Assembly: GCF_033568475.1 (NCBI RefSeq) | Contig: NC_133121.1 | Span: 193,822,664-193,886,663 of the forward strand | From: Henckelia pumila | Lineage: Eukaryota; Streptophyta; Magnoliopsida; Lamiales; Gesneriaceae | Direction: 5' to 3' | DNA: 64,000 nucleotides | In this document: in pieces, positions 59,023 to 64,000 of the stretch | Layout of the letters: each line of letters starts with the position of its first letter | Numbering within the stretch: position 1 is the stretch's first letter | Program-made: the position numbers and the translations under genes | The notes under the pieces: generated by a model | What the model was told of the DNA's origin: nothing | Databases searched by the model: none | What the model saw: the letters and a program-made list of their open reading frames with translations, nothing else

Positions 59023-61424
59023 AGTATTTTTTAAGATTGGATCATAGAACGAATATTAATCATTACACGGGAGATTCATTTTCTTTCAATGGACCCCACA
59101 TGTGAGAAGAAATATCCAATTTTAGATGCACCATCAGGGTATTTCGCTATGGAAAGCATGAAATTTTCGGTCATAATTAGTACTTAGTAATTAATCAATT
59201 AAAGGTCGTGCAGATTTCATGTATATAATAGTAAACATGTGCGTATGATGATCTTCCGCCCTAATTATTTAGCTAGGTTTACTTTCTGTTTTTATTTATC
59301 TCAAATATACAGTCAAGTTTTCACATTTAGTTGCATTTTTTATTGATGTTAATAATATATCTTATTAACAATATTTTGAAAAATACAAGAAATTTTCAAA
59401 ATCTCAGTTCAGTTTGAACACTACTAATACACTCTTTACAAAATGAAAAATAACTCAGCAAAGAGAAGTCCTGTGATTCCAAGTGTCGAGGTTTCTCGAG
59501 TAGTTGTAACACTAAGATCAAAGATTGTTGCTCTGCAGTATAAGATCCTAGTGATTGGGAATCAACTAGTGGTTGCCTAACTTAATTGATCTTTCTAGGG
59601 CTAAGTGAAGGTCGCAGTGGATCTATGTTAGTAAATGATATTGTTAATCCTAATCTGTAAACGATTTGGATTATCATGGATTAAGAAGGGGATTAGTTCG
59701 GTAAGTGGATATGCTTAAGAACTGGGTCATGGCCTATACTCCGAAAATGAGAGGATTTAGGTATAATTGGAAACCAATTAAGGTTAAGGTAAACGTTTTT
59801 ACCGTTGAGTTCATCGCTTGAAAGCAGCGATCCTTGACTTAGTCTTCAAAGATTGGATTGAGTAATGTTTCAGATTGATCTTAGATATCAGTGTTGTGGG
59901 CTGATAGATCAAGTGTTTTTCTCAGATGTTCAGCAGTATTCTCAGGAGTTGTCACGATTCTTGGAGCTAGCAAGTGCTACGGATTTTTCAAATGGCAGTA
60001 GCAGGATAGCATCGAGTGATGAGACGTGGGTATAGACAGTAGCTGAGACCTATGGTTTTCAGTTCTGGCGGGTTTATTTGTCATTATTTTTCTAGGATGT
60101 CTTTTAGATGCGCTATGCCGGTAATATAGTAGTTTCGATGGAATCGATCCGAAAAATTGCTAGTTGATGACAAGGTATTGAGAATTCCGCGGTTGTGCTT
60201 GGTGAACCAATTTTGTAAGCGAGTCAAGAATTTGATGTGACTTGTTGTTATCTGTGGCAAGATAACCATTAGTGTAAAATCAGATATTATCTCTAGTAGG
60301 GAGAAAAAATTATTAGAATTATTAGAATATGAGATGGTTTTAAATTATCCGAGTATTCTACGGATCAATGATCATTTCGCTAGGGATATAACCTGGATAT
60401 TTCAGGTAGGAAGATTTGTGGACAACGATGTTTTCATAATACAAGTGAATTGGCAGGTATCAGCCATTTCTTCTCGCGATTGACATCCTTTCAGGGATAA
60501 GGATCTAACTTCAGTAAACTAGAGTACCTTGAGTATGCATTCTGAGAGAAGATCCTTAGAGATTTAACGAATGAATCCAAACTCGAGATGGACAGTTGCT
60601 AATCTGTGTTAAAAACTGAGATCGTAATGTCAGTACCAGATGCGATAGAAGGTACAGTGTAGATGTATCTTACTTTTGTCCGAGAACTGACTGATGTTGG
60701 TAAGATTAATGATGCGTATCCATAGTTAGTTGATATCTAGACTGAATTTTTTAGCAGAAATGTCATAACTAAGATTCGCAATTAGTAATTGCCATTCCAG
60801 TCAGAGTTCGTATGCGGTGAGTAGTTAGAAGACTACAGGAACTTTGGGTCTCTAGTATCATTTGATGATAAGACTGGCCTTAGTCGATAAGAACTAATGG
60901 GAATTGTTATGTTCAAAAAATGATTTCCTATTGAATTTTGAAAAAGGTTGTACCTAATTGATATTCGGAGTGGATATCAGAAGAATGTTATCAATAGTTA
61001 GTGAGAACTGTTGTGATAACCAACAACACTTGTAGATCTGTTGGTGCTTACTGATACCTATATCATCAAGGATCTGACTAGCTCTTATTGCAACAATAAT
61101 TTCGTCACTTCTTATTTGTTCCCAAGTGATCTTATCCTCAAGGAAATTCTATTACTCCTCAAATTTACTTTTGATCTAAATTTACAAACTTAAAAACGTC
61201 ATCCTACCGCAACTGATAAGTTTTACAACCTACAATTTTTTTAAATCTTTATGTTATTGCACAACCTACCTTTTGCTAACCTTAAGCCCCACGTCGGAAT
61301 TCCGGGTAATAGAGTTCATGTAACCCAAAAATAATTTATGTCGACCTCGACCATAACTTAAAAAACTTTTCTCACAATGAAGCTATGCTTAATGTCTATT
61401 TACCAATTAAGCTTAACTCATATA
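59023..61424. other. Unclassified region, possibly decayed LTR-element interior
   Basis: No gene is supported; the longest frame (60084-60269, minus) has no motif. From about 59450 to 61060 the plus strand is less AT-rich and has a texture like the minus strand of 1-3730, with a few short look-alikes (for example AACTAGTGGTTGCC against CTACTAGTGGTTATTGGG). This is only a weak hint of relatedness. The last 5 bases, ATATA (61420-61424), flank the copia LTR. Confidence 0.3.
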
Positions 61425-63310
61425 TGTTGAAAAACTGTGTTCAGATCAATTAGAATTGATACCCGGTGCAGCGGAAGTTTAAAAATTTATTTTATTAATA
61501 TGAAACAATTCCATATCTGGGTATCAAAACTTTTACGATTAAATTTGTGTAAGTAAAATAAATAATCACAATTAAATATTTTACCTTAAAATCTCAAAGC
61601 GAGATTATGGACACCAACAGAATTTAATCTGCTCTTGTTGTATATCCCCGGAACTGATGAACGAACGTTTTTTCAATCAGGTCCACGAATAGAAAACAAA
61701 ACCCTCTGATTGACTGCACTAGAAATCAATCAGAAGTTTGCGTAGAGAATAAACAGATATGATCTGTTAATTCAGATTGTAATTTTTCATAAAAATCACA
61801 AGCCGGATTTTCTCCGAAAGGGACAGAGGATTTCGAAAATCCTCTTGAATAATCTAGACTGATTTTCGAAAATTCAAGACTGAATACTTTTTGATTTTCG
61901 AACACTGCAGTCCTATTTATAGATAATTTCTAGACTGAATTAAGTTATAATTATATTTGGACTCTAACTCCTTATGGCCCATAATCCATAACTTAAGCCC
62001 AACAAGCCAAGCCCGTTGTTCTAAAAACTAATATAAAATTTATCGTGACTCCGATTGATAAACTGATTTTACCAATGTGCACAGAAACCATTTCTGCATC
62101 TTTTAAAGTCAAGATAATTTTTCCGAATCCGAATTCAGTGATTTTCAAAAATGCTCATCCCTATGTCATTTTAGGAAATCCCACTTCCTTTAGTTAAGAA
62201 GTCCAACTTCTCTTTCATTAAATTTAACTCTTTAAATTTAACTATCTCTACGGGGTTTTAGTAATCCATTACTTGTGTAACCCTCAATGGTTCAGGAATA
62301 CAGCTAGCCGTGGGCTCACAACTCCTTGTGACTCGGAACAACAATTTCCGACTTACCCATCGAATCATGGTAAGAGCGCCTAGCAACATCGCCCCATGAT
62401 TCCCTAGGTATTACTGATAGTGCCTGCAAGAACCAGTAGATTTTGGTTAGCATACAGTACGGTCCCTTCAACCAAATATCCCGATCGAATCAACAACCAT
62501 TGGTGCATAGAGAGTCGTTCGAGATTCGATAACTATGCATAACATCTTGGAGATCTATTAGTGACATCGCATGTGTTACTAGGAACACCAAGTAACCTAA
62601 AACACATCATGTACTCTGGCCAGAGATTCGTCACACTAATATCTCCTCAGATCGCATAGGATATCCACACTCGCAAGTATGTGGTGAATCCTCGACAACA
62701 AAGCATCGACTCCTATATGTGTCGTAACTGTACCCAATCCCGATACCTGATGACCCCAATAGAGTCGGTAAACGAGTCAAAGTACAGTACTAGCATATAG
62801 AGTCTCAATGATGTTTCAAGTAATAAGGACTAATGGTGTACAACCAAAACTGCGGACTTTATCCACTCGATAAGTGATAACCACTTGGAAAGTCCGAATA
62901 GGGTAGTTCGATCATTCATAATATGAATATCCATTTGCATGCTTTGAACATCTCTATGTTCCATAACAATGAAACGTGGTACTCGGCATCGCAAATGCTA
63001 GTCTCAATCTCGAGCGATCCTTATCCTTATTTGCGGACGGCTCAATTGACTAGGAACTGTTTAAAATATACAGTGACTATAAGATGTGTTTCATGATAGC
63101 CATCCCCATGTGCTACCACATCTTACATACACTATAGTATATTCAAGGTCTTTATCAAAACAACAATAGTATATCATAATATAACAATATGAAGAAAGAT
63201 AAAGTCAATGTCATTATAAAAGTGTAAATTATATTAAACAAAAGATTGTTTTACATAGAGTCATAAAAGCCCTTAGCCACAAGTTGGCTAACCGGGCACC
63301 CACTCTTTCA
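61425..63310 (-). repeat. 3' LTR of a copia element
   Basis: On the minus strand it starts TGAAAGAGTGGGTGCCC and ends TTTTTCAACA, 1886 bases. It follows a polypurine tract (minus strand AAGTGGGAGAT, at about 63311-63321). It is the reference copy for the solo LTR at 11146-12986. Confidence 0.88.
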
Positions 63311-63324
63311 ATCTCCCACTTGCC

Positions 63325-64000
63325 CTAAAGCCAACTAGTCATACTACGTAATCTCATTGCTTCGCGATGTTTGTCAAACAATGGTCCTGGCAAGGGCTTA
63401 GTAAGCGGATCAGCGATATTGTCTGTAGAGGCCACTCTCTCGACACTGATGTCTCCTCTTTCCACGATCTCCCGGATGATGTGGTATTTCCTCAGTACGT
63501 GTTTGGACTTCTGATGAGACCTTGGCTCCTTTGCCTGAGCAACGGCACCCGTGTTGTCACAGTACACCGGGACTGGACCAACAGCTTTAGGAATTACACC
63601 CAACTCTTGGATGAATTTCCTTATCCAAACCGCCTCTTTAGCAGCAGCTGATGCTGCAATGTATTCTGCCTCAGTGGTGGAATCCGCTGTGGTGTCCTGC
63701 TTGGAACTCTTCCAAGAGACAGCACCGCCATTGAGCACGAATACAAATCCAGAGGTTGATTTCGATTCATCCACGTCACATTGGAAGCTAGAGTCGGTAT
63801 AGCCTTCCAACTTCAATTCTCTCCCTCCATAAACCATGAATAAATTCTTAGTCCTTCGCAAGTACTTAAGAATATCCTTCACGGCTTTCCAATGCATTTG
63901 ACCGGGATTGCCTTGGTATCTGCTCGTGACGCTCAGAGCATAGGCCACATCCGGTCTGGTAGATATCATCCCATACATGATACTACCTATGGCTGACGCA
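63325..64000 (-). pseudogene. copia pol, RT end and RNase H (partial at the window edge)
   Basis: The minus-strand frame 63978-63325 starts in the RT/RNase H region (MYGMISTRPDVAYAL, SRYQGNPGQMHWKAVKDIL), then the RNase H core (LEGYTDSSFQCD, AEYIAASAAAKEAVW, VYCDNTGAVA, then KHVLRKYHIIRE) and the end DNIADPLTKPL. It stops just before the polypurine tract. This part is undamaged, so the element may be fairly young. The rest lies beyond the window, so its integrity cannot be judged. Confidence 0.85.

Noticed and set aside
63367..63802. Plus-strand frames opposite the copia RNase H
   Set aside because: Shadow frames of a strong minus-strand coding region.

Overview
This window reads as nuclear DNA of a flowering plant, most probably a eudicot. 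Two spliced genes have GT-AG introns and plant-type sugar-transporter products, and almost everything else is nested plant LTR retrotransposons (Tekay-, Tat- and Athila-type Ty3/gypsy; Ty1/copia), hAT-type MITEs, fold-back elements and long TA microsatellites. The species cannot be fixed from the sequence alone.

Layout. 1-5234: right-hand part of a minus-strand, non-coding LTR element with a complete LTR (3748-5234). It is inserted in a plus-strand Tat-type pol pseudogene (5236-7647), which is fused at its other end to a non-autonomous Athila-type element (7648-13517). The 3' LTR of that Athila element carries a copia solo LTR (11146-12986). 13518-13946 is a scrap of copia pol. 13947-21479 is a decayed minus-strand Tekay-type chromovirus (copy B). 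21480-24480 is AT-rich intergenic DNA with a degenerate minisatellite and two small fold-back elements embedded in TA arrays.

24576-28252 is an intact six-exon SWEET sugar-transporter gene (246 aa). 28926-37763 is a complete non-coding LTR element (LARD) with about 3-kb LTRs and perfect ATTAT target-site duplications. 37764-39293 is AT-rich. 39294-46881 is a second Tekay element (copy C), better preserved, whose 3' LTR is fused head-to-head with an inverted LTR. 46882-49200 holds a MITE fragment and an Athila gag/protease remnant.

50763-56457 is an intact 18-exon gene for a 487-aa ERD6-like monosaccharide transporter closely resembling the vacuolar glucose exporter ERDL6. 57095-59014 holds two hAT-type non-autonomous elements with matching 8-bp duplications. 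59023-61424 is unclassified. 61425-64000 is the 3' end of a copia element.

The two host genes both move sugars: SWEETs are facilitative sugar uniporters, and ERDL6 proteins export glucose from the vacuole. They share orientation but are separated by about 22 kb of transposons and need not be co-regulated. The most unusual signal is in the LTRs: all Tekay-family LTRs here carry a cluster of short palindromes with one architecture (TCGGA-N3-TCCGA) just upstream of the TATA box, and an unrelated Athila LTR carries GC-rich hairpins in the same place. The SWEET protein also has leucine where a near-invariant substrate-pocket tryptophan is expected.
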